DNA from: JAVJSD01 sp040219575
GTDB taxonomy: Bacteria > Planctomycetota > Planctomycetia > Pirellulales > Pirellulaceae
Assembly (NCBI GenBank): GCA_040219575.1
Contig: JAVJSD010000087.1
Span: 1-64,000, forward strand
DNA: 64,000 nt
Reading direction: 5' to 3'
The notes under the pieces are model-generated. The model had not been told where the DNA came from and made no database searches. It saw only the letters and a program-made list of their open reading frames with translations. Within the stretch, counting starts at the first letter, position 1. The number at the start of each line of letters is the position of its first letter. The position numbers and the translations under genes are program-made. This document shows, in pieces, positions 1 to 10,257 of the stretch.

Positions 1-1344
1 GCGCTGAAGACCGACGGCCTGGTGACGGTCGATGAAACGATCGGCGTGACGACCACCAACGGCGACGCCACGTTCTTCGTGGATAGCTTCTTCGACATCT
101 TCAGCCCGATCGACGTGGGCACGGCCGATCTGCGGATCCGCGCCGCCGGCGATGTCACGCAGGAGCCCGCCGGGACGGTCACGGCCGACGAACTGGCCAT
201 CCGCCAGGAGAGCGCCATCGACGGCGACGTATTGCTCGATGACGCCAACGATGTGAATACGCTGGCGGTGAGCAACGCCTTCCTGAATGGCATGGTCACC
301 TTCAACGACATCGACGACCTGACGATCGGCACGGTGGCGCTGAAGACCGATGGCCTGGTGACGGTCGCCGAAACGATCGGCGTGACGACCACCAACGGCG
401 ACGCCACCTTCTTCGTGGACAGCTTCTTCGACATCACCAGCCCGATCGACGTGGGAACGGCCGACCTGCGGATCCGCGCCGCGGGCGACGTCACGCAGGA
501 GCCCGCCGGGACCATCACGGCCGACGAACTGGCCATCCGCCAGGAGAGCACGATCGACGGCGACGTGCTGTTGGACGACGCCAACGACGTCAACACGCTG
601 GCGGTCAGCAACGCCTTCGCCACGGGGATGGTCACCTTCAACGACATCGACGACCTGACGATCGGCACGGTAGCGCTGAAGACCGACGGCCTGGTGACGG
701 TCGATGAAACGATCGGCGTGACGACCACCAACGGCGACGCCACGTTCTTCGTGGATAGCTTCTTCGACATCACCAGCCCGATCGACGTGGGCACGGCCGA
801 CCTGCGAATCCGCGCCGCGGGCGATGTCACGCAGGAGCCCGCCGGGACCATTACGGCCGACGAACTGGCCATCCGCCAGGAGAACGCGATCGACGGCGAC
901 GTGCTGTTGGACGATGACAACGACGTCAACACGCTGGCGGTCAGCAACGCCTTCGCCGGTGGCATGGTCACCTTCAACGACATCGACGACCTGACGATCG
1001 GCACGGTGGCGCTGAAGACCGATGGCCTGGTGACCGTCGCTGAGACGATCGGCGTGGCGACCAACAACGGCGACGCGACGTTCTTCGTGGACAGCTTCTT
1101 CGACATCACCAGCCCGATCGACGTGGGCACGGCCGACCTGCGGATTCGCGCCGCGGGCGACGTCACGCAGGAGCCCGCCGGGACGATCACGGCCGACGAA
1201 CTGGCCATCCGCCAGGAGAGCGCGGCCGGCGGCGACGTGCTGTTGGACGATGACAACGACGTCAACACGCTGGCGGTTGCGAACTCTTTCGCAACGGGCG
1301 TGGCGGCGTTCCACGACATCGACGACTTGACAATCGGCGCAGTG
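1..1344 (+). repeat. Four tandem 336-bp coding repeats
   Basis: The string GCGCTGAAGACCGA recurs with at most one change at 1, 337, 673 and 1009, giving an exact 336-bp period with no indels. Units differ by scattered substitutions, many of them synonymous. A more diverged unit starts at 1345. The array encodes the 112-residue repeats of the surface protein. Confidence 0.95.
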
Positions 1345-3903
1345 ACCGCCAAGACCGACGGCCTGGTGACGGTCGCCACGACGACTGGATTGATGACCAA
1401 TGATGGAAACGCGTTGCTGGCGGCGGATGGCTTTTTCGCGATTGAGCAGCCGCTGAACGTCGGCGCGGCCAACGCACTCGTCCTGGCGCGCGGCGACGTG
1501 ACGCAGAATCTGGCGGGATCGATCACCGCGAACGAATTCGCGATTCGCCAGCAGTTCGACGATGCGAACGCAGGCGCGGGAGTGCACATCACGCTGGGCA
1601 ACCCGGCGAACGACGTCGAGCAGTTCCACGCCCTCAATATCGATAACGGGGGCTCGATCACGTTTGTCGACTTCGACGACGTGACCGTGGAGACGGTGGC
1701 CGAGACGACCATCGGCCTGTTGACGTTCGCGGAGACGACGGGCCTTTCGACGATCAACAGCGATGTCACGATTACGGCGCTGGGCGGCAATCTGACCGTG
1801 GCCCGCGACATCAACGCCGTCGGCATCGGAAACATTCTCCTGACGGCGATTGGTGGATTGTCGGACGTCACGTTGTCCTCAATGGTGACGTCTACCGGCG
1901 GAGGAAATGTGACATTGCGGGCCGACGACGACGTCATGTTCGACGCCGCCGGTCAGATCGTCACTTCAACCGGCAACGTGAGCGTAAGGGCCGACGCCCA
2001 AAGCGCCGGCAACGGCGGCCAGATCATGATGCTGGATGGTTCGATGATCAACGCCGGCAGCGGCCAGGTGGACCTGACGGCGGACGGCGACATCACGCTC
2101 GCCAGCGCGCAAACCACCAACGGCGGCGGGGCGGCGATCGTCATCAACTCTCAGAGCGGCGGACTGCGCGACGGCGGCGACACCGATGTCGACGTCGTGG
2201 CCAACGGCGGTACGGTGACGATCATCACGCAGACCGGCGTCGGCAGCGGCGGCGACCCCGACTCGGTCGCCAATCCCGATGTCGACATCGAGATGCAAAT
2301 CGCCGTGCTGCGGCTCGACAACAACGTCACGGGCGACGTGGCCATCGACGAGGTCGACAACATCAGCATCACCCGCCTGGTGCAACTGGCGGCTGGATTC
2401 GTCGACATCGACGCCGGCGGAACGATTACGATCGCGGCGTTCGGCCAGGGGGTGATGAGCACCGGAGGCGGCAGCGTGATCCTCGACGCCGAGGGCGACC
2501 TGGTGTTCGGCGACGCCACCTTGACCAGCGTCACGGGCGCCGGCAAGATCATCGGCTTCGCCGGCCCTCCGGGAGGCAGCCAGCAGGTCATCGTGGGCGT
2601 CGGCGCCATCTTGCAGACGAGCACCGGTTCGATCGGACAAAAGATCACCGGCATCGACATCCAGGCGATCGACCCGGCGACCGGACAACAGGTTTCGGTG
2701 GACAGCGTCGGCGTTTCGACGATCGATCAATTCGGCAACACAACGCTGATCATCACCTTGAGCGACCCGAGCGGACGAAACTTCCGCCTCATCATCGATT
2801 GGGGCGACGATCAGGTCGACAATCTGCCCGGCTTCCCCGATCCGGATCGACCGTTCTCCTTCGGAACGTCGACGATTCAGCCGCCGTCGTCAACCGTCGC
2901 GCAGATCGACGCCAACGTTCCGCTGGTATTGGAGAAGCGGTATGACGGCAACCCGGATCCCATCAACCCGCGGGCCAACATCTCGATCAGCGGCCAGATC
3001 GAATACGACGCCTTGGGCGAGTTCGACAACGGCATTCAGCTGTTCGAGAACGGCGTGCTGGAATCCGAGCGGATCGTGATTCCGTTCGAATTCGAACTGG
3101 TTGTGCCGGGTGCGGGTTTGTTCGGCGGCGCCCAGTTCGTACAGACGGAGTTGAGCGTCACCAACTTCGAGCAGCAAACGCGAGTGGAGTCGCCCGTCGT
3201 CATCAGTACGCCGCCCACCGCCACGATCAAGCAGGTGGACGACGTGGTGACGGTCGAGGAAGCGGCCGAGACGGAGGAGTCGCTGCTGGTGCTGGTGGTG
3301 GTCGATGTGCAGGGCGCCGAGGGTGATCCGATTGTGCTCAACCTCGAACTTTTGGACGGCAACCGACTGATCGAGATGCTCCGCAACATGCCCAACGGCC
3401 GGTACCGGGTGAAGTTCAAGCCGGCCGGCGGATTCCTGCAAGTCATCTTCGACTTGATTGTCGATCAGGGGCGACTGACCGACGTCAGCGAGCAGCAGAA
3501 CCAGTCCAGCGGCGGTCAGGGGGCGGCGGTCGATCGGGGAATGGACCAGCAATTCGTCGAAGGTCTCCCGGTTGACGGCGAGGGCATCGACGGCGTGAAG
3601 CTGGTCGATGCACCGCAGGCCGACGCGGCCGATCCGCCGATGGCGCCGCAAGAGTTTGTCGAAGCGGCGCAGGCCGAGGCGGATCCGGCGGAAGCGGGCG
3701 CCGGCGAGAACTCGGCGAAACCGGCGATCTCCGCCACACGCTGGCGTCTGGCGGCTCCGCTGGCCGGCGGCGCAATGGTGCTGGGATCCCTGGCCGCGGG
3801 CTCCAAACGGGAGAATTGGAAAAACCGCGTCGACCAGGCGCTTGATTCGGGACGCCGCTCGCTCGGCAAGGCGGCGCGTCTGATGAGAAGAATGCGGAAA
3901 TAG
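1..3903 (+). CDS. Giant repetitive surface protein, 3' part (5' end outside window)
   Basis: The frame is open from base 1 and already reads as repeat sequence, so the true start lies upstream; the GTG at 22 is only an internal codon. Four tandem units of 112 residues fill bases 1-1344 and a diverged fifth follows to about 1680. The units are rich in Asp, Thr, Val and Ile with an alternating hydrophobic pattern, as in secreted beta-helix or filamentous adhesins. The C-terminal half is not repetitive. Near the end a hydrophobic stretch (LAAPLAGGAMVLGSLAAG) is followed by an Arg/Lys-rich tail, which suggests a membrane-anchored C terminus. Stop TAG at 3901-3903. Role as a cell-surface or adhesion protein is inferred from architecture; no catalytic motif is seen. 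Confidence 0.75.
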   Translation, partial: ALKTDGLVTVDETIGVTTTNGDATFFVDSFFDIFSPIDVGTADLRIRAAGDVTQEPAGTVTADELAIRQESAIDGDVLLDDANDVNTLAVSNAFLNGMVTFNDIDDLTIGTVALKTDGLVTVAETIGVTTTNGDATFFVDSFFDITSPIDVGTADLRIRAAGDVTQEPAGTITADELAIRQESTIDGDVLLDDANDVNTLAVSNAFATGMVTFNDIDDLTIGTVALKTDGLVTVDETIGVTTTNGDATFFVDSFFDITSPIDVGTADLRIRAAGDVTQEPAGTITADELAIRQENAIDGDVLLDDDNDVNTLAVSNAFAGGMVTFNDIDDLTIGTVALKTDGLVTVAETIGVATNNGDATFFVDSFFDITSPIDVGTADLRIRAAGDVTQEPAGTITADELAIRQESAAGGDVLLDDDNDVNTLAVANSFATGVAAFHDIDDLTIGAVTAKTDGLVTVATTTGLMTNDGNALLAADGFFAIEQPLNVGAANALVLARGDVTQNLAGSITANEFAIRQQFDDANAGAGVHITLGNPANDVEQFHALNIDNGGSITFVDFDDVTVETVAETTIGLLTFAETTGLSTINSDVTITALGGNLTVARDINAVGIGNILLTAIGGLSDVTLSSMVTSTGGGNVTLRADDDVMFDAAGQIVTSTGNVSVRADAQSAGNGGQIMMLDGSMINAGSGQVDLTADGDITLASAQTTNGGGAAIVINSQSGGLRDGGDTDVDVVANGGTVTIITQTGVGSGGDPDSVANPDVDIEMQIAVLRLDNNVTGDVAIDEVDNISITRLVQLAAGFVDIDAGGTITIAAFGQGVMSTGGGSVILDAEGDLVFGDATLTSVTGAGKIIGFAGPPGGSQQVIVGVGAILQTSTGSIGQKITGIDIQAIDPATGQQVSVDSVGVSTIDQFGNTTLIITLSDPSGRNFRLIIDWGDDQVDNLPGFPDPDRPFSFGTSTIQPPSSTVAQIDANVPLVLEKRYDGNPDPINPRANISISGQIEYDALGEFDNGIQLFENGVLESERIVIPFEFELVVPGAGLFGGAQFVQTELSVTNFEQQTRVESPVVISTPPTATIKQVDDVVTVEEAAETEESLLVLVVVDVQGAEGDPIVLNLELLDGNRLIEMLRNMPNGRYRVKFKPAGGFLQVIFDLIVDQGRLTDVSEQQNQSSGGQGAAVDRGMDQQFVEGLPVDGEGIDGVKLVDAPQADAADPPMAPQEFVEAAQAEADPAEAGAGENSAKPAISATRWRLAAPLAGGAMVLGSLAAGSKRENWKNRVDQALDSGRRSLGKAARLMRRMRK

Positions 3904-3987
3904 GCGAGGACGCCGGCCGCTATTCGTTACAATAGAAATTCGATACGCACGTCGTCTAACTCCATATCTGTCGATTGGGACCGCGTC

Positions 3988-6900
3988 ATGGTCAAGTGCC
4001 CCTACTGTCAGGCCGAACTCGGCGACTCTCCGGAACTTTCGGCTCCTTGCCCCTCATGCGGCCGGATTCCCACGGGGGATCCGCCTGCCGGCGGCGATGG
4101 CGGCGATCAGCAGCGCGCGCGGGGGCAGGAGACGGTCGACGAGCGAATGCTCTCCGACGCATCCGACGCGCCGCCTTCTCAGGATATCCGGCAGACGATC
4201 GACGAAGACGCCATCGTGCCCGCCGGCATGCAAACGATCGACGAAAGCCAACTGCCCGCCGACGAGGGCGATTCGGTCGACAACCTGCAGGGCAACATGC
4301 AGACCGTCGACGAGAGCACGGTCCTTCCCGACGCCGGCATGCAGACGATCGACGAAAGTCAACTGCCCGCCGACGAAGGCGATTCGGTCGACAACCTGCA
4401 GCGCGCCATGGAGACCGTCGACGAGAGCACGTTGAACGCGGCGATGCGCGAGCAGCAGGCGCGCCAGACGATCGACGAAAGCCAATTGCCGCCAGGCGGG
4501 GCGCCGGCGCCCGGCGAGGGCGCCAGCGGCGATCCGCGGCAAACGATCGACGAGTCGTCCGGCGCCGCGGGTTCGGGCGACGCGGGTTCGGGCGACGCGG
4601 GCGATGGAATGCGAACCATCGACGACGCGTCGCTGACCGACGCGCTCGGCGAGAAAGACGCTAACATCGCCGTCGGCTCCTCCGAGTCCGCGGACGAAGA
4701 ACGCGACACCCTCGACGACCGCGACGTGTCGCGGACGATCGATGTCGTGCCGCCGTTGCCCGGCGAAACCGGCACCATCGACGACAAGATCGAGAAGACG
4801 CTCGACGACGAGGCCATCGCCGCGATGTTGGGCGCGGCGGCGGGCGACCCCGCCTCGAAGAAAGACAAGGGCACGGGCACCGTCAACGAACGCAATATCT
4901 CGCAGACGCTCGACATCAGTCAGTCGCCGGAAGGCGCGCCCGAGGATAAAGGCACGGGCACCGTCAACGAGCGAAACATCTCGCAGACGCTCGACGGCGA
5001 GGCGGTCATTCCGCTGGCCGGCGCCGGTCAGCCGCCGAAAGAGGGCACCGTGTCGGAGCGCACGGTGGCGCAGACCATCGACAGCGGCGAGATTTCGCCC
5101 GAGGCGGCGGCGCGCATCCAGGCAACCTGGCAGGGTTCGGTGGGAGCGGGCGTGACGTCGATGACGTCGATCAAGCGCGAATTCTCGTTCCAAGCGACCG
5201 AAAGCTCGTCGCTCGTTATTCACCCGCGTCGGTTCGCAGAGCGGAAGGGAAAGCAAGCTCCCACAACGGGCGCCGATTACGACATTCTGACCCTGCTCGG
5301 CGAAGGCGGCATGGGCATGGTCTACGCCGCCCGGCAGGCGTCGATCGACCGCACCGTGGCCGTCAAAACGCTTAAGCCCGATACCGCCAAGGACCGCCAG
5401 CAACGCGACAAGTTCCTCTCCGAAGCGGTGGTCACGGGCGATCTCGAACATCCGAACATCGTGCCGATCTACGACGTCGGCATGCGGGAAGACGGCTCGC
5501 TGTTCTACTCGATGAAACGCGTGCAGGGCACTCCGTGGATGGACGTGATCCACGACAAGTCGCTGCACGAGAATCTCGAAATTCTGATGAAGGTGGCCGA
5601 CGCCATGGGCTTCGCGCACGACAAGAAAGTCGTGCACCGCGACCTGAAGCCCGAGAACGTCATGCTCGGCGGCTACGGCGAAGTGCTGGTGATGGACTGG
5701 GGGTTGGCGGTGCCGAGCGACGGTCGGCGGATCGGCGGCATCGTGCAATCGCTGTCGATGGGCGGCACGCCGGCCTATATGGCGCCGGAGATGGCGGCCG
5801 GGCCGTTCGAGAAGATCGGCTTCTGCAGCGACATCTACCTGCTGGGGGCGATTCTGTACGAGATCGTCACCGGCACGCCGCCGCACACCGGCGAAGACGT
5901 GATGAAGTGCCTGTTCGCCGCGGCGCGGAACCAGATCCGGTCCACCAACAAGTCGGGCGAACTGGTCGATATCGCGCTGCAGGCGATGGCCAGCAAGCCG
6001 GAAGACCGCTTCGCAACGGTGGCCGACTTCCAGACGGCGGTCCGCGAGTACCTTTCGCACTCGGAGAGCGTCGCGCTTTCGACCCGCGCCGCCGAGGATC
6101 TGGAGCAGGCCGGCACGAGCGACGACTACCAGGACTTCGCCAAAGCCTTGTTCGGGTTCGAGGAGGCCTATTCGTTGTGGTCGGGCAACGAGCGGGCCAA
6201 GCACGGCATGTCGGAAACGGCCCTGGCGTACGCCGGCAGCGCGATGCGCAAGGGCGACTTCGACCTGGGCGTGTCGCTGCTCAAGGCGGACGATCCCAGC
6301 CACGGCGAGTTGCTGGTGCAACTCAGAGAGTCGATCAAGGAGCGCGACGCGCGGCAGCGGCGGTTGAAAACGGCCAAGCGCGTGATGATCGGCGGCGCCG
6401 TGGCCATTGTCTTGATCATCTCTACGGCGACGGCACTGGTCTATAACCAGTATCAAGCAGCCACGTTGGAAGCCGAAAAGGCCCGTATCGCAGAGAACAA
6501 GGCGCTCGTGCAGAAAAAGGAGGCGGACGAGGCCCGGGTCGCGGCGGAGGAACAACGAGTGGCGGCCGATAAGGCGAAAGAGGACGCACTCGCTCAGAAG
6601 ACGGCCGCCGACAAGGCGAAAGAGGACGCGCTCGCCCAAAAGACAGCGGCCGACATGGCCAAGGAAGAGGCCCTGACGCAGAAGGCGGAGGCCGACAAAC
6701 AGCGCATGGCCGCCGAAATGGCGCAAACCGTCGCTCAGGAAAAGCAGGAAGAGGCGGTGCGTGAAAAGAACGAAGCCGACCGTCAGCGGAAGTTCGCCGA
6801 GTACCAGGCGTACGTGGCGCTGATCGGATTGGCGGCGGCGAAGATTGAAGAGAACGCCTTCGACGTCGCCCGCGAGTTGCTCGCCAGTTGCGATGTGAAG

Positions 6901-9900
6901 CTGCGCAACTGGGAATGGGGGCGTCTCATGCACCTCTGCGAACAAGACGTGCACAACGTCGTCGCGCCCACGCAAATCGACGCCCTGGCGGTGTCTCCCG
7001 ACGGCCAGCGGTTTGTCGTGGGCGGCTGGAACGGCAACGTCTCGGTCTGGAAGTTCGCGACCGACGAGAACGGCCGGCCCGATCCCGACGGCGGCATCAC
7101 GCCCGAATTTCAACTCGCCGGCCTGGGCAGCACCTCGTTCGTCTACGCGGTGGCGTTCTCGCCCGACGGCGCGCTGATCGCCACCGGCGGCGACGACCCG
7201 GCCGGCTATGTTCGCCTGTGGAACGCGGAAACCGGCGAGGAGTTGCCGGGCCGCTTCCCCAACGGCGGCGACGGCCACACCGACGCCGTCACCAGCGTCG
7301 AGTTCTCCGCCGACGGTAAATGGCTGCTGACCAGTTCGTACGACAAGACCGCCAAGCTGTGGAACGTGGCCGACGGCCGCGTGCTGAATTCGTATTTCGG
7401 ACATTCGTCGTGGGTGTGGGACGCCTCGTTCGCGCCGCCCGTCCAAGACGCCGCCGGCAAGTCGCTCGGGCAGCAGCAGATCGTGACCGCCAGCCAGGAC
7501 GGCACCGCCCTGGTATGGAAGGTCCGCTGGTCGATGCAGGAGGAAGCCGCCAAACAGCACGTCACGCCCCCCTTCATGGGACACCGCGGGCCGATCTACT
7601 CCGCGGCGTTCTCGCACGACGGCCAGCGCGTGGTGACCGGCGGCTACGACAAGCGCGTGCTCGTCTGGCGCCCGGACGAAGTGAAGCCGTTCGAGTACGA
7701 GAAGGCCGTTCAGTTCCAGGAGGTCACGCCTCCCAAGTTCAAGGCGTTCGACGGCCACACCGCCGCCGTCCGCACGGTGAGTTTCTCGGCCGACGACAAG
7801 CTGATCGTGAGCGGCGGCCACGACAACACCGTTCGCGTATGGAACATGGAGACGGGGCGGCTGCACAAATCGCTCCGCGGCCACGGCAGTTGGGTCCGCA
7901 CCGCCGCCTTTACCGGCGACAGCCAATGGATCGTCTCCGGCGGTTACGACCAGCGGGTGAAGCTGTGGAACGTCGAGGGCTACAGCGAGTCGAAGGTGTT
8001 GCAGAGCCGCGCCCTGTTGGGGCACGCCGACGCGATCCTCGCCGCTCGCTTCTCGCACGACGGAAACCGCATCGTCACCGCCAGCCGGGATCGTTCGGCG
8101 AAAATCTGGAGCCTCGAGACGGGCCAGTCGCAGCACGATCTCATCGAAGGCCACGCCTTCCTGGCCACCAGCGCCGCCTTCTTCCCAGACGGAAAACACA
8201 TCGCCACGGCCGCCCTCGACAACACGGTGCGCATCTGGGACGTGGCGACCGGCACGGAATCACTGATGTTCGACGGAACCGGACGCAACGCCGCCTTGGC
8301 CGTTTCTCCGGACGGAAACTGGATTCTCACCGGCAGCGACGATACGTCCGCCAAGTTGTGGGACACCTCCGGCCGACTGGCCGCGCTGCCGGCCGACGCC
8401 GCCCGCGCCGCGGAGGACGCCGCGGCCGTCGCGATGCCGGCGCCCGCCAAGGGCCCCGCCGAACCGAAGGCCCTGTTCGCCGGCCATGCGGCCGTGATCA
8501 CCGCCGTGGCGTTTTCTCCCGACGGACGAACCGCCGCCACGGGCGACGCCCGCGGCAAATGCATCGTGTGGGACTTGTCGCCGATCCTCGACGCCGCGGA
8601 GGGCGAAGCGGCGCCGCCCACGAAACGCCACGAGCTGGTCGAACACACGCTGCCGATTCAGGCCTTGGCGTTCACGCGCGATGGGCGTCTGTTCACGGCC
8701 GGCGACAAGACCGTCTACGCTTGGGATCTCAAGACGGGAACGTACGATCGCCGACAGATCCTCCGCCATGGCGATACGGTCACGTCGATGGCGGTTTCGC
8801 AGGATGGACAGTTCGTGTTCACGGCCTGCCGCGACGGCGGCGTGCGGCAATGGGATGTGCTGCGGGCCAGCCAACTGCGGATGTTCCAACATCAGATGAT
8901 GAGCACGGCGCCCTCCACCGGCGCCGATGAAGCAAGCACTCGGCTCGTGAACAGCATCGTCCTGTCGACCGACGGCGCGCGATTGCTGACGGTCGCGTCG
9001 GTCGACCGCAGCGTGCGGTTGTGGAATGTCGCCACGGGACAAGAGATCGCCTTCGGCGAGGCGGATGCGCAGAACGAGGCGTACCTCGACTTCAACCAGT
9101 TGGGAGGCGTCGTGTGGACGGCCGCCTTCTCCACGATCGGCGATCAAGTGCTGACCGTGGGCGGCAACAGCGCTCGGCTGTGGGACATCGACCGCCAGTT
9201 GGCCGAAGAAGTTCGCCGCGAGCGAATGACGTTCAGCCCGCAAGGCGTGATCGCCTCGGCCGTCTTCTCCGCCGACAACAGCCTGGTCGTGACCAGCAGT
9301 TGGGACAATTCGGCCCGCGTCTGGGACGCCCAAACCGGCAACGACGTGTTGAAGCTGACGGGCGGCCACGACAAGCAGGTCAATACCGCCGTTTTCAGCC
9401 AAGACGGCCAACACGTCCTCACTTCGAGCGACGATGGCACCGCCAAACTGTGGAAGATCGACTGGGACAAATGGAAGGCGGCCAAGCGGGAAGGACCGGA
9501 TGCCGCCCGGGACGGCGAGTTCGCCGAGGTTGTGCGGGTCTTCGAAGGGCACACCGGCGCGGTGCACGACGCCGTCTTTTCTCCCGACGAATCGCAGGTG
9601 CTGACGGCCTCGGCCGACAAGTCGGCCCGCATCTGGAACGCCGCCACTGGCGAACTGCTCGGCGTGCTGCCGGGTGCTGACGCGGGCAAGGCGGCCGCCG
9701 CGCCCGCCGGCGCCGCGGAGCCAGAGGCTGTCGCGGAAACCAAGGGCCACGAATGGGCCGTGCTGTGCGCGGTGTTCTCGGCCGACGGAAAGCGCGTGCT
9801 CACCGGCAGCGCCGACGACACCGCCAAGATCTGGAACGTGGAAGACGTCGCCAAGCCCGTCGTCGAATACACATTGCGCGGCCACACCGCCAGCGTGACC

Positions 9901-10257
9901 TCGGTCACCTTCTCGCCCGACGTCGCCTCGCGCGTGCTGACGGGGAGCGAAGACTACACGGCCAAGCTGTGGGACGCCGACAACGGCAAGGAAATCCTCA
10001 CGCTCAAGGGACACGATCAGGAAGTCACCTCGGTCGCCTTCTCCGACGACGGACAGTACGCCCTCACCGGCAGCCGCGACGGCACCGCCATCGTCTGGCT
10101 TTCGACCGCGGAAGGTTGGGAGCAGAAGAAGCCCGAAGCGGTCGAGCCGGAAGTCAAAGCGGCCGACGCCGGCGGCGCGAAGGACGGGGCGCGCGGTGAG
10201 GAAACAGCGGCCGCCGGCGGCAACGCGGCGACTCCGCCGCTCAAGAGCGCTTCCTAG
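3988..10257 (+). CDS. Transmembrane Ser/Thr protein kinase with 21 WD40 repeats
   Basis: A 2089-residue protein. Residues 4-26 hold a CxxC...CxxC zinc ribbon. Residues about 45-370 are a low-complexity acidic region with 19 short motifs of the form T-[ILV]-[DNS], for example QTIDE. The Hanks-type kinase domain runs from about 431 to 696: Gly loop GEGGMGMVY, VAVK lysine, HRDLKPEN near 550, DWG in place of DFG, and APE. A membrane span starts near 799, followed by an Ala/Lys/Glu coiled coil with repeats of AADKAKEDA. I count 21 WD40 repeats from about 995 to 2040, enough for three seven-bladed propellers. The kinase is predicted cytoplasmic; which side of the membrane the propellers face is not settled. 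It probably phosphorylates proteins recruited by the scaffold. ATG at 3988 begins directly before the zinc ribbon. Confidence 0.93.
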   Translation: MVKCPYCQAELGDSPELSAPCPSCGRIPTGDPPAGGDGGDQQRARGQETVDERMLSDASDAPPSQDIRQTIDEDAIVPAGMQTIDESQLPADEGDSVDNLQGNMQTVDESTVLPDAGMQTIDESQLPADEGDSVDNLQRAMETVDESTLNAAMREQQARQTIDESQLPPGGAPAPGEGASGDPRQTIDESSGAAGSGDAGSGDAGDGMRTIDDASLTDALGEKDANIAVGSSESADEERDTLDDRDVSRTIDVVPPLPGETGTIDDKIEKTLDDEAIAAMLGAAAGDPASKKDKGTGTVNERNISQTLDISQSPEGAPEDKGTGTVNERNISQTLDGEAVIPLAGAGQPPKEGTVSERTVAQTIDSGEISPEAAARIQATWQGSVGAGVTSMTSIKREFSFQATESSSLVIHPRRFAERKGKQAPTTGADYDILTLLGEGGMGMVYAARQASIDRTVAVKTLKPDTAKDRQQRDKFLSEAVVTGDLEHPNIVPIYDVGMREDGSLFYSMKRVQGTPWMDVIHDKSLHENLEILMKVADAMGFAHDKKVVHRDLKPENVMLGGYGEVLVMDWGLAVPSDGRRIGGIVQSLSMGGTPAYMAPEMAAGPFEKIGFCSDIYLLGAILYEIVTGTPPHTGEDVMKCLFAAARNQIRSTNKSGELVDIALQAMASKPEDRFATVADFQTAVREYLSHSESVALSTRAAEDLEQAGTSDDYQDFAKALFGFEEAYSLWSGNERAKHGMSETALAYAGSAMRKGDFDLGVSLLKADDPSHGELLVQLRESIKERDARQRRLKTAKRVMIGGAVAIVLIISTATALVYNQYQAATLEAEKARIAENKALVQKKEADEARVAAEEQRVAADKAKEDALAQKTAADKAKEDALAQKTAADMAKEEALTQKAEADKQRMAAEMAQTVAQEKQEEAVREKNEADRQRKFAEYQAYVALIGLAAAKIEENAFDVARELLASCDVKLRNWEWGRLMHLCEQDVHNVVAPTQIDALAVSPDGQRFVVGGWNGNVSVWKFATDENGRPDPDGGITPEFQLAGLGSTSFVYAVAFSPDGALIATGGDDPAGYVRLWNAETGEELPGRFPNGGDGHTDAVTSVEFSADGKWLLTSSYDKTAKLWNVADGRVLNSYFGHSSWVWDASFAPPVQDAAGKSLGQQQIVTASQDGTALVWKVRWSMQEEAAKQHVTPPFMGHRGPIYSAAFSHDGQRVVTGGYDKRVLVWRPDEVKPFEYEKAVQFQEVTPPKFKAFDGHTAAVRTVSFSADDKLIVSGGHDNTVRVWNMETGRLHKSLRGHGSWVRTAAFTGDSQWIVSGGYDQRVKLWNVEGYSESKVLQSRALLGHADAILAARFSHDGNRIVTASRDRSAKIWSLETGQSQHDLIEGHAFLATSAAFFPDGKHIATAALDNTVRIWDVATGTESLMFDGTGRNAALAVSPDGNWILTGSDDTSAKLWDTSGRLAALPADAARAAEDAAAVAMPAPAKGPAEPKALFAGHAAVITAVAFSPDGRTAATGDARGKCIVWDLSPILDAAEGEAAPPTKRHELVEHTLPIQALAFTRDGRLFTAGDKTVYAWDLKTGTYDRRQILRHGDTVTSMAVSQDGQFVFTACRDGGVRQWDVLRASQLRMFQHQMMSTAPSTGADEASTRLVNSIVLSTDGARLLTVASVDRSVRLWNVATGQEIAFGEADAQNEAYLDFNQLGGVVWTAAFSTIGDQVLTVGGNSARLWDIDRQLAEEVRRERMTFSPQGVIASAVFSADNSLVVTSSWDNSARVWDAQTGNDVLKLTGGHDKQVNTAVFSQDGQHVLTSSDDGTAKLWKIDWDKWKAAKREGPDAARDGEFAEVVRVFEGHTGAVHDAVFSPDESQVLTASADKSARIWNAATGELLGVLPGADAGKAAAAPAGAAEPEAVAETKGHEWAVLCAVFSADGKRVLTGSADDTAKIWNVEDVAKPVVEYTLRGHTASVTSVTFSPDVASRVLTGSEDYTAKLWDADNGKEILTLKGHDQEVTSVAFSDDGQYALTGSRDGTAIVWLSTAEGWEQKKPEAVEPEVKAADAGGAKDGARGEETAAAGGNAATPPLKSAS

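Noticed and set aside
3928..3933. TACAAT as promoter of the first kinase
   Set aside because: No acceptable -35 hexamer at 16-18 bp upstream.
4054..8199. 1381-codon open frame on the minus strand inside the first kinase
   Set aside because: It is the complement of a high-GC coding frame; the protein is Arg/His/Val-rich with no domain, while the plus strand has unmistakable kinase and WD40 motifs.
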